A stretch of 46,064 nucleotides of DNA from Guillardia theta CCMP2712 (GCF_000315625.1 NW_005434670.1:485289-531352); one strand, 5' to 3'; numbered from the stretch's first letter, positions 1 to 10,573 are shown. Notes: a model not told the origin generated them from the letters alone. Translations and numbers: made by a program.

Positions 1-161
1 TAAAACCAGAAACTTTCTACCATTTTTCCAAAGAACACTCCAGGTTCTTTTCTTAACTTTTTACACCCCCCCCCCCACCCCCCCCCCTCTCTTCCTCCTT
101 TCTTCCTCCCCCTCTCCATGTCTTTTCCTCCCTTTCACCTCCCTCTCTGACGTCTACTCAG

Positions 162-2336
162 CCTTCATGGTGAGAATGGTCGACCGGCTTGTCGGTCAGT
201 CCTGCAGCAAGTTGAAGATCAAGGACCCGAAGGCCTTCTGCTTTGAGCCTCGTCACATCCTGACCCTCTCGTTGAGGTGCATAACCTGTTTGTGCACCAT
301 GCGTGTCTCAACGCAGGCAGGTCCCTGCTGGCCATGAGCGCACACGAGAAGTTTCTTGCCGTCTTTGTGAAGGACCCGCAGCTGCTCAACGAGAAGCTCT
401 TCTTCAAGACTTGTACGTCCCTTCCCCTCCCCCTCGCCTTCCCTTCCTCTCTCCCTCTCTCTTCTTCAAGACTTGTACGTCCCTTCCCCTCCCCCTCTCC
501 TCTGCTTTCCTCTTCTCCAAGACTCATCTATCCCTTCCCATCTTGCCGCTTCTTTCCTTCTCCTTGTTCTTCCTTCCCTCTTCTCACTCAGTTCACTTCG
601 CCTTCCCCTCGTCGCACATGCGCCTCTTTCCCATGTGAGTCGCAGCTGAAAAGCCTCTCAGGCGATCTCTTGTCCAAGAAGAGCGTGCTGAGTGAGGAGG
701 AGAGGAGGAAATTCCAGGAGATCTGGGGGAAGATCGCAAGTCTCTCAGAGGAGCAGGTAGACCTCCTGACAGGGGAGGAGGTGGAGGAGACGCAAGGGAA
801 CGGGACTGAAGTCTCCTGTGGCAGATGGACGAGGACGTGCTGATCGATGGGGCGGATGAAGAGTTTTTGGATCCCCTGATGCAGGCAGAGGGTGGGAGAG
901 GTCAAGAGCTGAGAGACTGATGCGAGTGGTAGACCCTCATGGTCGACCCCGTCCGTCTGCCTTCCTCGGGAATCATCGCTGACCGCGTCGTCATCACCCG
1001 GCACCTCCTCACGGATCCCCACGACCCCTTCAACCGCGCTCCTCTGACCGGTACCTCATGCTGCGCATGCGTGCTGCTGGAGCAGTTGAGAGCAAGCGCA
1101 GAGGAGCAGCTCGTCCCGCAAGAGGCTCTGAAACAGAAGATCGGAGAGTACAGGTGCGTTGACGGCAAGGAGACAAAGCACAGGAGGAGGCAGGCAGGCA
1201 GGCAGGAAGGCAGGAGGCTGGCAGGCAGGAAGGCAGGAGGCTGGCAGGCAGGAAGGCAGGGCGGGGAGGGGGAAACGGAAAAGAGCGGGGAGGCAGGAAG
1301 GGGAAGGCAAGAACGGGAGGGAGATGATCCCACATCAAATTTCAGGGCTCGGAGGATCGCGGAGTGGAGAGAGCTGCGGAAGGAGCAGTCCGCGGTGAGT
1401 CACTTTGAAGGAGCACGTTGACTGGTGGTCATTCGCGTCAACAGGACGGCAAAGGCTCAAACTCTTCATCCCCCGCCGGTCGCTCGTGTGCTGGATTTGA
1501 CTGGCACGCCTGACGAGTCCCCAGGAGCTGATGGCGAGCGGGAGAGCAACAAGACGACGAGCGAAGCAGTGGACCTCAACGGAACGAGGGGGAGCATGGA
1601 GAGCGACTTCGAGCTCATGACAGAATGCTCTGAAGAGCACCGAAGACTCCGACCTATCGAAGGACAAAGGTCCGTCTCGCTCCCCCTTTTCCCTCCTCCT
1701 CCCCCCTTCCACCTCTTCCTCTCCCTTTCCTTTGCCAGTCTCATTTCTCGACTCCCGCGCTCCCATCTCTCCTTGCTCCATGTTGCTGACCTTCCACTAC
1801 AGTAGGTTCGTGGAGGATGTGGATATGGACGGGATAGAAAGGGCAGAGGTTGTGGATGAGATGGAAGAAGACGAGGAAGACGAGGACGAGGAAGACGAGG
1901 ACGAGGAAGACGAGGAGGACGAAGACGAGGAGGGAGAATATGAAGTAAGAATTCAAACCTGATCTCTTTTCATCGCTTCTGATCAACGTCATCAAAAGGA
2001 ATACCCAAGAGAATCAGCTGATTCAAGAAATGTAACATTCAGAGGTAATGCAGTCAAAGTCTCATCCCTTGCTGCTCCTGCCTCCCTCCCGCTATTCCCT
2101 CCATGAGTCTCTCCCTTTTCAGTGGGACCTACTGGCAGCACAGTCAATTTCTCAGGTGACTGTCTCCTCCTCCTTCCCTCCTCACCCACGACAGATTTCC
2201 GGATGGTCTTCTTGCACAGCGACGGGTCAAAGGTCCAGCTGCCCTCCAGTTAAGGCTGACACCTTGCAGGTCGTTCAGCAACGAGACGCTGCCCTTGTTT
2301 GACTTCGCTTCCATGGGCAACATGTCTCAGATAGAG
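162..2336 (+). CDS. Ubiquitin conjugation factor E4 (UFD2/UBE4-like), 5' end outside window
   Basis: U-box E4 ligase that elongates ubiquitin chains on pre-ubiquitylated substrates. The first exon in view (after an acceptor at 161) carries the UFD2 core signature [21 protein letters not shown]. A helical exon (to 756) and an acidic exon (825-884, ending EEFLDPLMQ) follow. The U-box lies in exon 933-1050 ([13 protein letters not shown], then [12 protein letters not shown]) and continues in 1102-1153 ([17 protein letters not shown]). Further exons chain in phase: 1346-1394, 1455-1669, 1803-1944 (Asp/Glu-rich), 2028-2044, 2123-2155, 2195-2336. They give an extension after the U-box, which usually ends this family. 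The intron 885-932 is GC-AG. Around 266-270 the reading frame changes by two bases, and the splice phase near 412-650 is unresolved. The 3' end was not found. Family call sure, tail model moderate. Confidence 0.8.
398..497. repeat. Direct repeat duplicating an exon end and splice donor
   Basis: A 38-base segment at 398-435 (exon end, the donor GTACGT and the start of the intron) is repeated at 460-497 with a 62-base offset. The second copy lies inside the intron of the E4 gene, so the intron carries a decoy donor in almost the same context. A third, weaker copy follows near 508-525. Confidence 0.8.
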
Positions 2337-2814
2337 GTGAGTGGTTGAGAAAAGCGAGGGGAAGGAGGGGGCAGAGGAGATGGAAGGGTAGGGCAAGACT
2401 ATGTTGAGTCTGAGAGCGAGCAGGTGGACCAGGAAGGCCATTGAGGCGACTCGACGGACTAGCGCGTGGAGGTTAACAGGGAGGGGCAGGGGGAAGGAGC
2501 TCACAATGGTCCGTAGGCAGGCGTAGACTTCACGATGGGTGGGTGAAGTGCCAAGCATAACTTCTTAAGGAAGAGAGCATGTGACCATCGGACATACTCA
2601 TCGATACCCCATTGCTCCTTCCTGCTTACTCCCTTGCTCCTTTCACCCTTCTCCTGCCTCTGCCTCCTCCTTTTCTTTCCTCTTCCTCTCTTCTCTTCGG
2701 CCTCCTCCGCGTCCTTTGCATCCATCATATTTTACACAACCTGATTCTCGCAGCCCTCATATTCACATCCCCATCCCGTCGCTTCCCGTGCAGCTGACGC
2801 TTCCGCTCCCTCCG

Positions 2815-3160
2815 TCAGCGTCGCGCGGCCTGCCCCCCAGCCGGCTCTCGTACCACAGCCACGTTAACCGTCATGACGGCAGGGCCCTGAACTCGCTTGA
2901 ACGCGAGCTCTACGATGGTCCCGGCAGGGCCAAGGATCTTGGGAGCGATCTTGCTCGCAGCTTGTCCTCGCACGAACTTTCCGTCCACACGATTCAGCTG
3001 ATCGCCGACCTTGAGCTTCCCCGATCGCTCTGCGGGTCCTCCTGCGCTCAAGAGGGTGAGAGGCGGAAGGGATGGCGCGAGCTCCTGACCGCTTATGAAG
3101 TCCTCGATCACCATGTCCCCTGCTTCTGATATCCTGAAGACTATCCCCACACCACAGCTC
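2815..3160 (-). CDS. PDZ-domain protein, C-terminal exons
   Basis: PDZ domains bind C-terminal peptides and act as scaffolds. On the minus strand an exon reads CGVGIVFRISEAGDMVIEDF and ends at 3090. A 48-nt intron (3089-3042) follows, then an exon with the carboxylate-loop/alphaA region GGPAERSGKLKVGDQLNRVDGK and the closing ILGPAGTIVELAFKR strand, with a stop at 2815-2817. Removing the intron restores the standard PDZ spacing. The intron is a multiple of three without a stop, so its retention would only insert residues. The 5' exons, probably between about 3160 and 3730, could not be placed; that stretch is Lys/Glu-rich low-complexity sequence on this strand. Domain call sure; gene extent incomplete. 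Confidence 0.75.
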
Positions 3161-3739
3161 TCCAAGCTGGTATGCATGCCCATCGTCTCGTCGCCCTCCT
3201 CCTTCTCTTCCACTTGCCTGTATCAGCACTCAACACCTCTCCCTTCCTCTCAAGATCACAGCCAGACCTCGAGCTGTACAGTGGCTTCACCGACCGATGC
3301 ACCTTGTCCTTGTCGCTCCCTCCCTGACAGAATAGCGATATGAGCATGGACAGGGGCAAGTAACCCTAAGCGACTTTCCTCCTCCATGAGCCCTTTCTTC
3401 GAATGTGATTGTTCGTTCTCTTGCCCTTCCTCCTCAAATTGGCTCCCTGATGCCCTTCATTGATCGACTCCTCCCCTCCCCAACTTCCCCGATTCCCCTC
3501 CTGCTCCTTCTCCTTCTCCTTCTCCTCCTTCTCCTCCTTCTCCTTCTCCTTCTCCTCCTCTTCCTCCTCCTTCACCTTCGAACTTTCTCCGCCTCTCGCT
3601 TGGCAGCACATTCCCATGTGCATGGCAGCGACAATTTGACTACAGGTATGCATATAGAAAATCTTGACTACAAACCTTACGTGCACCCCGGAGTCCAGTT
3701 GACTGGGCCGGCGGCCCGCCCCGGCTCCCAATGTCGTTA

Positions 3740-3960
3740 CAGTTCGTTACATCACTAGCTGTGGAACCCACTACCCCTGCATGTGTTTGGTAACCCCTGA
3801 CTGAGCATGATGTACCCTTTAAAATACAGGTAAGTACCCCACCATTTGATACATAATCTCAAACCCCTAGGTCTGGCTTCACAACTTGATGACCCCCTAC
3901 CCAACTTGTACCAACACATCCTGGCACCCCCTCAAGTCACAGCACCCTACCCCCTTTCTT
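3740..3960. other. Gene-free spacer with C4-run array
   Basis: About 200 bases with runs of four or more C spaced some 10-25 bases apart on the plus strand (TACCCC, AACCCC, ACCCCC contexts), and no protein homology. It is of the same kind as the larger arrays near 19.5 and 41.7 kb. It precedes the single-exon gene at 3995. Confidence 0.5.
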
Positions 3961-3994
3961 CTATTTCCGGAGGTCGCGCCATATCGAAGGGAGC

Positions 3995-4882
3995 ATGACG
4001 CAGCCATGTCGCGGCATGGCGTCGCCGACGTCCCCCGACCGCCAGCGATGGTTGAGGATCGCTCTCTCCACGTTCAGTGCTGCCTGCTCGGTTGCACTGA
4101 TGTGTCTGTACGCTTTTGGGGGAAATTCTAACAAGCCGCAAGTAGACAGCATGTATCACATGTGGTTGGGATCAAACGGGCTGCCGTTGAGTCCGAGGAA
4201 GCAGCGAGGGCTTCTCTTCCAGTTCTGCACGACCAACTTTGTCACAGAAGCAGAGATGAGGTATTGCTATGCTCGTCTCCTCTCTGTCGGCAATCCTAGT
4301 GGGCCTGTCAAGTACTCGGGGCAACCACAGTATGATTCAGAGCAGGTCGTTTCGCCTCTGTTTACTTTCGCTGCTCCGCCGATGGCAGAAGCTGGGGAGA
4401 GCAGCGGTGAAAGTTCAGGAGGAGCGCAGGAGAAGAGCAGCAGCAGCCAGCAACTCTTCCAAGCTCCTAAGGCTCACCCGAGCGCCGCTCCCAAGCACCG
4501 ACTTTCTCAGTTATCGGCGACGGACAAGGCGCTTGCAAGAGCATACGAGCAGGGGTTTGAAGCTGCACTGCATGCTAGAGAGGCAAACTCGCGAAAAGTC
4601 GGGGCGGAGAAAGTGACGCCGAAGCAGAAGCAGATGGTTGTGCGTCCTGTGAGCTTGGGGGCAGCGGCTGAGACCAGCCCTGCGAACGAATGGTCAGCGT
4701 TTGAGTCGTTGGAGAACCGGTACAAGAAGATGCAGCTGCATGCGGCTGCGATGAACAAGAAGCAGCAGCAGATGGCCGTCAAGAATGTGCGGTTGGAGAA
4801 GAGCCGCGCACAGAAGGCAGCCATGAAGGCGGAGCTCCACCAGGGCCCATGGTTTTCCCGATCCAAGGATCTGGCGATCTGA
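3995..4882 (+). CDS. Hypothetical single-pass membrane protein
   Basis: An unbroken 295-residue frame without introns. I do not recognise the family. The N-terminus is basic (MTQPCRGMASPTSPDRQRW) and is followed by a hydrophobic segment at about residues 20-42, consistent with a signal anchor. Next comes a small Cys/Tyr-containing region (residues about 50-100, with FCTTNF and MRYCYARLL), a Ser/Gln/Ala-rich linker (130-170) and a charged, probably coiled-coil tail rich in Lys, Gln and Ala (about 170-280). The Met at residue 8 is an alternative start. Codon use and length argue for a real gene. It converges on the LRR gene, leaving about 300 bases between their ends. Confidence 0.65.
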   Translation: MTQPCRGMASPTSPDRQRWLRIALSTFSAACSVALMCLYAFGGNSNKPQVDSMYHMWLGSNGLPLSPRKQRGLLFQFCTTNFVTEAEMRYCYARLLSVGNPSGPVKYSGQPQYDSEQVVSPLFTFAAPPMAEAGESSGESSGGAQEKSSSSQQLFQAPKAHPSAAPKHRLSQLSATDKALARAYEQGFEAALHAREANSRKVGAEKVTPKQKQMVVRPVSLGAAAETSPANEWSAFESLENRYKKMQLHAAAMNKKQQQMAVKNVRLEKSRAQKAAMKAELHQGPWFSRSKDLAI

Positions 4883-5179
4883 AGCCCGGACGCTGCACTC
4901 AAGTTTTTACAAGACTGACGGGAACTCAGACTGCCCTCGAAGTCTTTCAACGGCAAAACATGACCTCGGCTCCCTAGTCTCGCAATACATGATCGGGCCC
5001 TACGACTGTGCATCGTTCAGACATTGGAGCCTAGTCACTCGAATACTTTGTTACAAAATTAAATGAACATTACATGGAAACATCGATGTAAACACGAACA
5101 TTGTGGAGAAGATTCCAAATTCTCCTGATTCTGCAGCGTTGCAACCCATGTTCATGGCTACGATCAATATGTTGGAATT

Positions 5180-6491
5180 TCAAGGACTACTGCATCCTGT
5201 CTGAAAAACTGTCACATTAGGCAAGTCCAAGCAGTTGACCATGTAGTTGTAAGAAATCTCCAGCGTCTGTAGCTGACCCAGGTTTTGGAACTGACTGGAC
5301 GAAATTTCTTCCAGATTATTTGATTCCAAGTAGATGGTTTTCAGATTATCAAGTCCGGAGAATACATCAGGCTCGAGGACGATGAGACTGTTTTGATCCT
5401 GAAAGGAACAAGAAGTCATGACAATCTTCTCCGCAATCAGAACTGATCTCACCAAGTAGACGCCTTCGAGGCTTGTGAGGTTGTTGAAGAGGCCCGGGGG
5501 GAGGTACCGCATCTTGTTGCCCTGTGCGGGTGTCAGCATCAGCGGGGAGGTGGCAGAGGACACCTGGAGATAGAGCTGCTTCAGGTACGGGAGGTTGCTG
5601 AAAGCCGTAGCTGAAATGCTGGCCAGGTAGTTGCCGAACAGATCCAAACGCTCCAAGAATCTCATCTTGCTGAAGACCGAGGGGCCGAGTTTTGCGAGGT
5701 ACCTGTTGGAGAGATCGAGGTATGTGCAGTAGCAGAATTTCTCCCCACCCAGCGTCTCCTGGTAATCGGCTGCACCCACATCGACGTGAAGCCCGCTGTC
5801 GTTGTATTGGAAGTACAGGGAGCAGTTGCCGCAGACCCCGATCTTCTCCCTCGTTGACACGATCTTCGCGCAGTTGTCTGGGGCGAGGCATCGGAAACAT
5901 TCCCCACTGATCTTGGTGTATCCGGTGATGCAACTGCAGTTGTTGGGCGAGATGCTCGCTTTCTCAGAGTCTGAGAATAGTGGACAGTCTCTACACCTGG
6001 CCGTCCCGACCTCAGACTTGTAGGTTCCCTTGGGACATGGCAAGCAGGCAGCTGCATCTCCGTAATTGCCCTGATCGCACAAGCACGTACTTCCATTCAC
6101 TCCATTCACTAAGACAGCCCCGAACCGACACTGCGAGCTGCTACGGCGAACCCTGCCAGCACAAGAACATGATCAGCGTTGTGAGCTGGGTGAGAGCTCA
6201 AGCTCCAATCGACGAGGGAAAGAAACAACACAAGAGGGTGAGGAGATGGTCACTGAGATGAAAGCCGAGTGAAGGAGGGAGAGGGAGAGGGAGAGGGAGA
6301 GTGCGAGGACTGCCAGGACTCTTCAAAATCTTCGGATGAGGATGGGCAACCCGGCGAAGAGGAAGAGAAAGAGGAGGACTGAGGAGGAGAGGACGAGCAG
6401 GAGTGGAAGAGGAGCGTGCTTCTCTCACTCACAAGCATAGGATCATCAACAGCTGCATGGCGACCGATGCGAACCATCGCAGGCCTGCCAT
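5180..6491 (-). CDS. Secreted Cys-rich / leucine-rich-repeat protein
   Basis: Four exons (6491-6433, 6152-5564, 5521-5453, 5398-5180) sum to 936 nt, or 311 residues. Exon 1 encodes a classic signal peptide (MAGLRWFASVAMQLLMILCL). A Cys-rich module of the GCC2/GCC3 or TNFR-like type follows (CLCDQGNYG, CLPCPKGTYKS, CRDCP, CSCITGY). About six LRRs of the LxxLxLxxNxL form come next, for example FLERLDLFGNYL and NLKTIYLESNNL, ending near residue 300. There is no C-terminal transmembrane helix, so it is probably secreted or wall-bound. The last two introns are 42 and 54 nt, multiples of three and free of stops; removing them restores exact 24-residue LRR periodicity. The start lies 157 bases from the divergently transcribed VOC gene. 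Confidence 0.85.
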
Positions 6492-6648
6492 GACGGCTGT
6501 CCAGTGAGCCCCGAGAGTTTGACAATAGATGCGTGCTATTTGACAATAAAGGAACAATTATTGACTACAACACTTCAATGTAGCGTTCGCCCTCATAAAG
6601 GATTTCATCACCATTACGATCCTCCCCTGCCTTCTCTTCTTCCTCTAC
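6492..6648. promoter_or_regulatory. Putative bidirectional promoter between LRR and VOC genes
   Basis: The two start codons, at 6491 on the minus strand and 6649 on the plus strand, are only 157 bases apart, so both 5' leaders and both core promoters must lie here. No convincing TATA box is visible. Confidence 0.4.
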
Positions 6649-7831
6649 ATGAGCGCCGGCTGCTCGAGCTTAGCGGAAGGTTCGCTTCTGTTGCTGGAGC
6701 ATGTGAACTTGAATGTTGCGAGCTCCTCCCACGCGAGGTCTTTCTACATAAGGGGACTCGGATGCTGCGAGGACCCGTTCCGTGCTGCCAAATGCAAATC
6801 TCTGCATTGCAATGTCGGCGCTCATTGTCAGTTTCACACGGCTGGGCCTGAGCATGAGAGTTACATCGCCGAGGAGGGGTCGCAGATATGGCGGGGACAC
6901 CTTGTTCTTGTCTACAAGACGAACAAAGAGGTTATTCAAGCTGCAAACCGGTTGAGAGATCTAGCGTCCACGGACTTGAAGGGAACAGCCATGACCGTCG
7001 AAGATGAAGATGGCGTCCTGCGCGTTACGTGTCCCTTTGGAAACAAATTTATTCTCAGAGAAGCGACAAGACATGTAGGTGAACACGATCCTGGAGCCGG
7101 AGGTTGACTGTTACCCTCCCTTCTAGGAGGCCGAGGGCTTGGACGAGAAGAACGGGAGGAGGAAAGGTTCGGAGGGATCGGAGCCTCTTGGGATCGCATC
7201 AGTCGTGCTCCCCTGTCCTGATGGAGCGGCAAAGGTGGAGGAGTGGAGTCGGTTGCTGTCGCCCTGACTTGCTATGACAGGAGGTTGCGGACTTCTACAA
7301 GTCCTACCTCAACATGAAGACAAGAGTGGAAGGACGGAAAGCCATCATCGAAGGAGGACTTGCAGGTTGCCAGGTGAGTACGTGCATGAACTTGTGGCTG
7401 CAGCTTCTCAGCGGGTGGGGGTTGACCTGCTTTGATGTCAGACCATGGAGTATCATGAAACGCAGGAGATGCCGGCGTACACAGGAGATCACATGTGTAT
7501 GTACATCTCAGACTTCGAGAGGTGAGGATGGTTGGGAGATGCAGGCGTTTGACCAATGAAAGTTAGCGTGTTCAACAAGTGTCTTGATGCTGGACTCGTG
7601 TGGGTGAACCCAAGGTTCGTGCACCTGGACGAGACGCGATCATGGGAGGACGCGGTAGGTCGACCTCAGTAAAGATTCTGGCTGATTATGAGGACGCAGC
7701 TCAAGTACAAGCAATTCCGCTTCAAAAGTATCCTCGGGCAGGATGGGAGAGTGATCATGGAGCAGGAGCATGAGGTTCGCATGGTAGAGCATCCAAGTTT
7801 TCCGCTTGGCACATGTGCGGAGAAGCCTTGA
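6649..7831 (+). CDS. Two-domain VOC (glyoxalase/dioxygenase-like) protein
   Basis: Six exons (6649-7074, 7127-7234, 7281-7373, 7442-7521, 7567-7654, 7700-7831) give 308 residues, with every junction in phase. The vicinal-oxygen-chelate fold is suggested by LLLEHVNLNV followed by SFYIRGLGC near residues 15-40 and by a second half starting GIASVVLPCPDGAAKEVADFY, then YTGDHMCMYISDF and a closing strand with VIMEQEHEVRM. VOC enzymes bind a metal through His/Glu side chains of paired beta-alpha-beta-beta-beta units; His at residue 18 and Glu/His in the C-terminal strands are candidates. Substrate unknown. No targeting signal is evident. It ends about 300 bases before the convergent FKBP gene. Confidence 0.78.
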
Positions 7832-8137
7832 AGCTATCAGCATATGGCGCGAACATGACTGCCAAAGCTGAGTTTGATCGAAATGACAATATGAGTGATA
7901 GATGTTGCCAATGGATGTCGATCAATTTTCAAAAATATTATGCGAATGTTTGCCCGTACTTTCTGATGACACACACTTGCTACTACATGTTCGCTCGACG
8001 CTTCAACTTCACTTCGCTTGAGAGCATCCTAGACGTAATCCGGGTCTCATCGTAGTCACCTTGACCGTCAGCAGCTGAACGAGGGATGCCGAAAGGAACA
8101 GGGGCGCGAGCGAGGGAGTTGTAGCAAGGTCTTTCCT

Positions 8138-9504
8138 TCACCTTACAGCTTTGAGGACCCAAATGTTAAAGAGCAGCGTAGAGTTTGGAGGGACCTGCCA
8201 GCCTTTCAGCCAAGTCGGTCGGCCAGCCACAATTTCTCGAACCTCTCTGATGAAACCTCGTCGTTTCGGCGATCCCTGTTCGCCGTAGCCGAGCTCCGGA
8301 GGGACGATAAAGCTTTTGCGCTCTCCGATCTTTGAATATGAGAGTCATCCAGCAGAGCTCTCCCATCCTATCTTACCCGCATGCCCTTGAGACCTTCCCT
8401 GAGTCCTGCAGTTGAGGCCGTCAACCTTGATGGGCATCTCAGCAGATAGTTCACCAGGGATGAGTGTCGACTTGTCCACGTTCACCAAGACAGAATCAAG
8501 CTGACATGCCGAGAGCGTCACCATTCTCGCAAGAGAGAGCTCTGCCCAGACCTGAAACAATCGCGGGTCTCTGTTGCTGACGTCATAGTACTTGCTGGAC
8601 TTGCTTTGCGGATCAAGGTAATCTTTGATCTGCTGCTCGGTCGCTGCTCCTAGGATGTAGCTGCAATCGTTCAATAGGGAGCACTCGAGCTGCCCGTTTA
8701 TCTCACCCAGCACAGATGATCTGGATGTTGCTAGTCCCCTGAGCTTCGGTGGGGAAAGGAGCCTGAGTAACTACCTCCTTCATCTCTGACGCATCCACAA
8801 CAGGCTTCTCAGCTTGTCAGCAGGTCGAGGGCAAGCGCAGACCTTCAAGGGGTGGGAGAGGCTTCACTTTGAGGCCTGACGGAGTCGACGTATACCCATC
8901 GACAGTCGGAGGGAAGTCGTACCTGAGAGCACGGGCGTTAGACCAGTGACGACCCTTGAAACCCATCTGACTCTGGCTCACCACTTGTCCGTAGTCTGCT
9001 GCATGCAGGGCTCTGGTGGGAAGCAACTCAGCCTGGGGAGCCACACGTCGCCTGCCTGAGGTGAAGCATGTCTGTCAGACAGAGTCCCCTCGACCTACCG
9101 CTACCTTGATCCTTGCTAGAGTGTCCTTCCTCTTCGACGTCCCAGTCACTATCTCAGTGATTCCAGCGTGCGCGACCTGAGGGAAACCTTCAGGACCTTT
9201 GGAGACACGATGCGATGATGTGAGGATACATCTGGAGATAGAGAGTAGATTATGCTCGCTCCAAGCAGCGTGCTGAGAGCTCGCCGGGACATCCGATCGC
9301 TCTTATCTCCCTCCATCTGCATATTCCACTTTCGCACATGGGCCTGTATGCAGATTTCACTAGACACGTGGGAAGATCGCATGACCAGAGCAGTACCGTC
9401 CTGACTCCTGATGAGAAAGAAGGACGAGACAAGAGCTGCGCAAAGCCTGTGGCGCCCGGGGCTCTCGCCACCAGCACCAGCGCCAGCAGCAAGACGGCCT
9501 TCAT
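8138..9504 (-). CDS. Plastid thylakoid-lumen FKBP-type peptidyl-prolyl isomerase
   Basis: Eleven exons (9504-9406, 9343-9230, 9176-9105, 9055-8982, 8922-8868, 8807-8707, 8660-8552, 8500-8455, 8405-8377, 8329-8257, 8202-8138) sum to 837 nt, or 278 residues. The leader is tripartite: signal peptide 1-20, Phe21 as +1 residue, a basic transit segment, then MSRRALSTLLGASIIYSL and cleavage motif VAHA at 72-75. The FKBP domain shows STPSGLK, GYILGA, LIPGLREGLKGMR, IVPPELGYGEQG and the last strand PPNSTLLFNIWVLK. The usual active-site Trp (IPGW) is Leu here, as in several lumenal FKBPs, so isomerase activity may be weak. Exons 4-6 are less certain. The last intron (8256-8203, 54 nt) is stop-free and could be retained. 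Confidence 0.85.
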
Positions 9505-9699
9505 GCTCCAACCTGCGCATCCAGCGTGACTCAAACTCAACGTTCCATTGAGCCCTTGGGACCTCTACCTCCTACCGCGTGTGACACGTACGCCCTCAAC
9601 TCTGACACGTGCACTTGTCTACTTTTCCTCTGCGGCTTGTAAAAATTGACAGCAAAACATCCTGATCCTCCACGCGATGGTCCCACGATCTTCGCTTCA

Positions 9700-9850
9700 T
9701 CCGTGGACATCTTCTCTGCTCCTGCCCCTGCTGATACACCTCATCCTGCTCCTGCTCCTTCTCTGATGCAACTGCTCCTGCTCCTAAAAGTGCCTTCTGC
9801 TCCTGTTGCTTGCCCTGCCCCTGTCCCTGTCCCTGTCCCTGTCGTTCATC
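9700..9850. repeat. Degenerate CTGCTC/CTGTCC hexanucleotide repeat
   Basis: Low-complexity stretch of CTGCTC, CTGCCC and, at the end, perfect CTGTCC hexamers, upstream of the FKBP gene. It creates spurious open frames on both strands. Confidence 0.8.
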
Positions 9851-9929
9851 GATATATCCTACTTGCATTTTCAGTCGGCGGCCACTGTTTGTGGTTGGGT
9901 GGGTGGGGGGATGAGGGAGGACATGGAAG

Positions 9930-10390
9930 CGGTGGCCGGGCCCCGGGCCGGGCCCCCGCCTCAGCCTGCTGCCGCCGATTATAACCTATCGGGCCGGGGC
10001 ACTAGTACGAAGAGTACGGTAGGCTATCAGGAAGTGACCGTCGGACGGCGGCCGGCCCGCCGAGCGGCTCACCCCGCGCCCCCCCCGGCGGGGCCCGGCG
10101 GCCGGTCACCGGATGATGATGATGATCAGGACCGGCCGCGGATCATGTCTATGTTAGGGGGCCACAGTCTGAGTGGCACTGCGGCAAGCCTGGCAGTGGC
10201 AACATCCAGAAGCTTCTACGTTGTCGCCACGCAACAACTTGGCAAATCCACCATCAACTTCGGCGGCTCCGAGGTGCGGCAGTGGCAGCCTGGGTTCTGA
10301 GTCCAAGTGCCGCTGAGGGCTGAATCCAGGCAGCCTGATGGCCACCAACGGGGGCACCGCGGCGGTTGGCCAACAGTCGGACCGCCTCTG
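9930..10390. repeat. GC-rich dispersed element, copy A
   Basis: Spacer with very high GC content, short palindromes of the GGGCCCGGGC type and GCCGGCCCGCC, and little coding character. It resembles stretches at about 13.6, 15.7, 26.4, 34.1 and 36.9 kb, which alternate GGCCGGGC blocks with CCGTTGA, GTGACTGAG and AACTTCGAA-like words. No terminal repeats or ORF identify a transposon class. Confidence 0.45.
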
Positions 10391-10573
10391 AGAACCCAGC
10401 GCAGTGGATCGATTTCCGTGTCTTGTATTCGTGTTTCTACTGCCTTTAGTCTACTCTAACCAAGTTTGTTCTTCTCCGTCTTTCTTGAGAGACGTGAGCC
10501 GTTGCATAGATCCAGCTGTTGACGGGAGAGTCTTGAAGTTCCTCGTGGAGCAGACCAATCAGACCTCTTCTAT

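Noticed and set aside
7813-8055. 80-codon frame between the VOC and FKBP genes
   Set aside because: It begins inside the last VOC exon in another frame and continues into the convergent 3' region; no splice or domain support.
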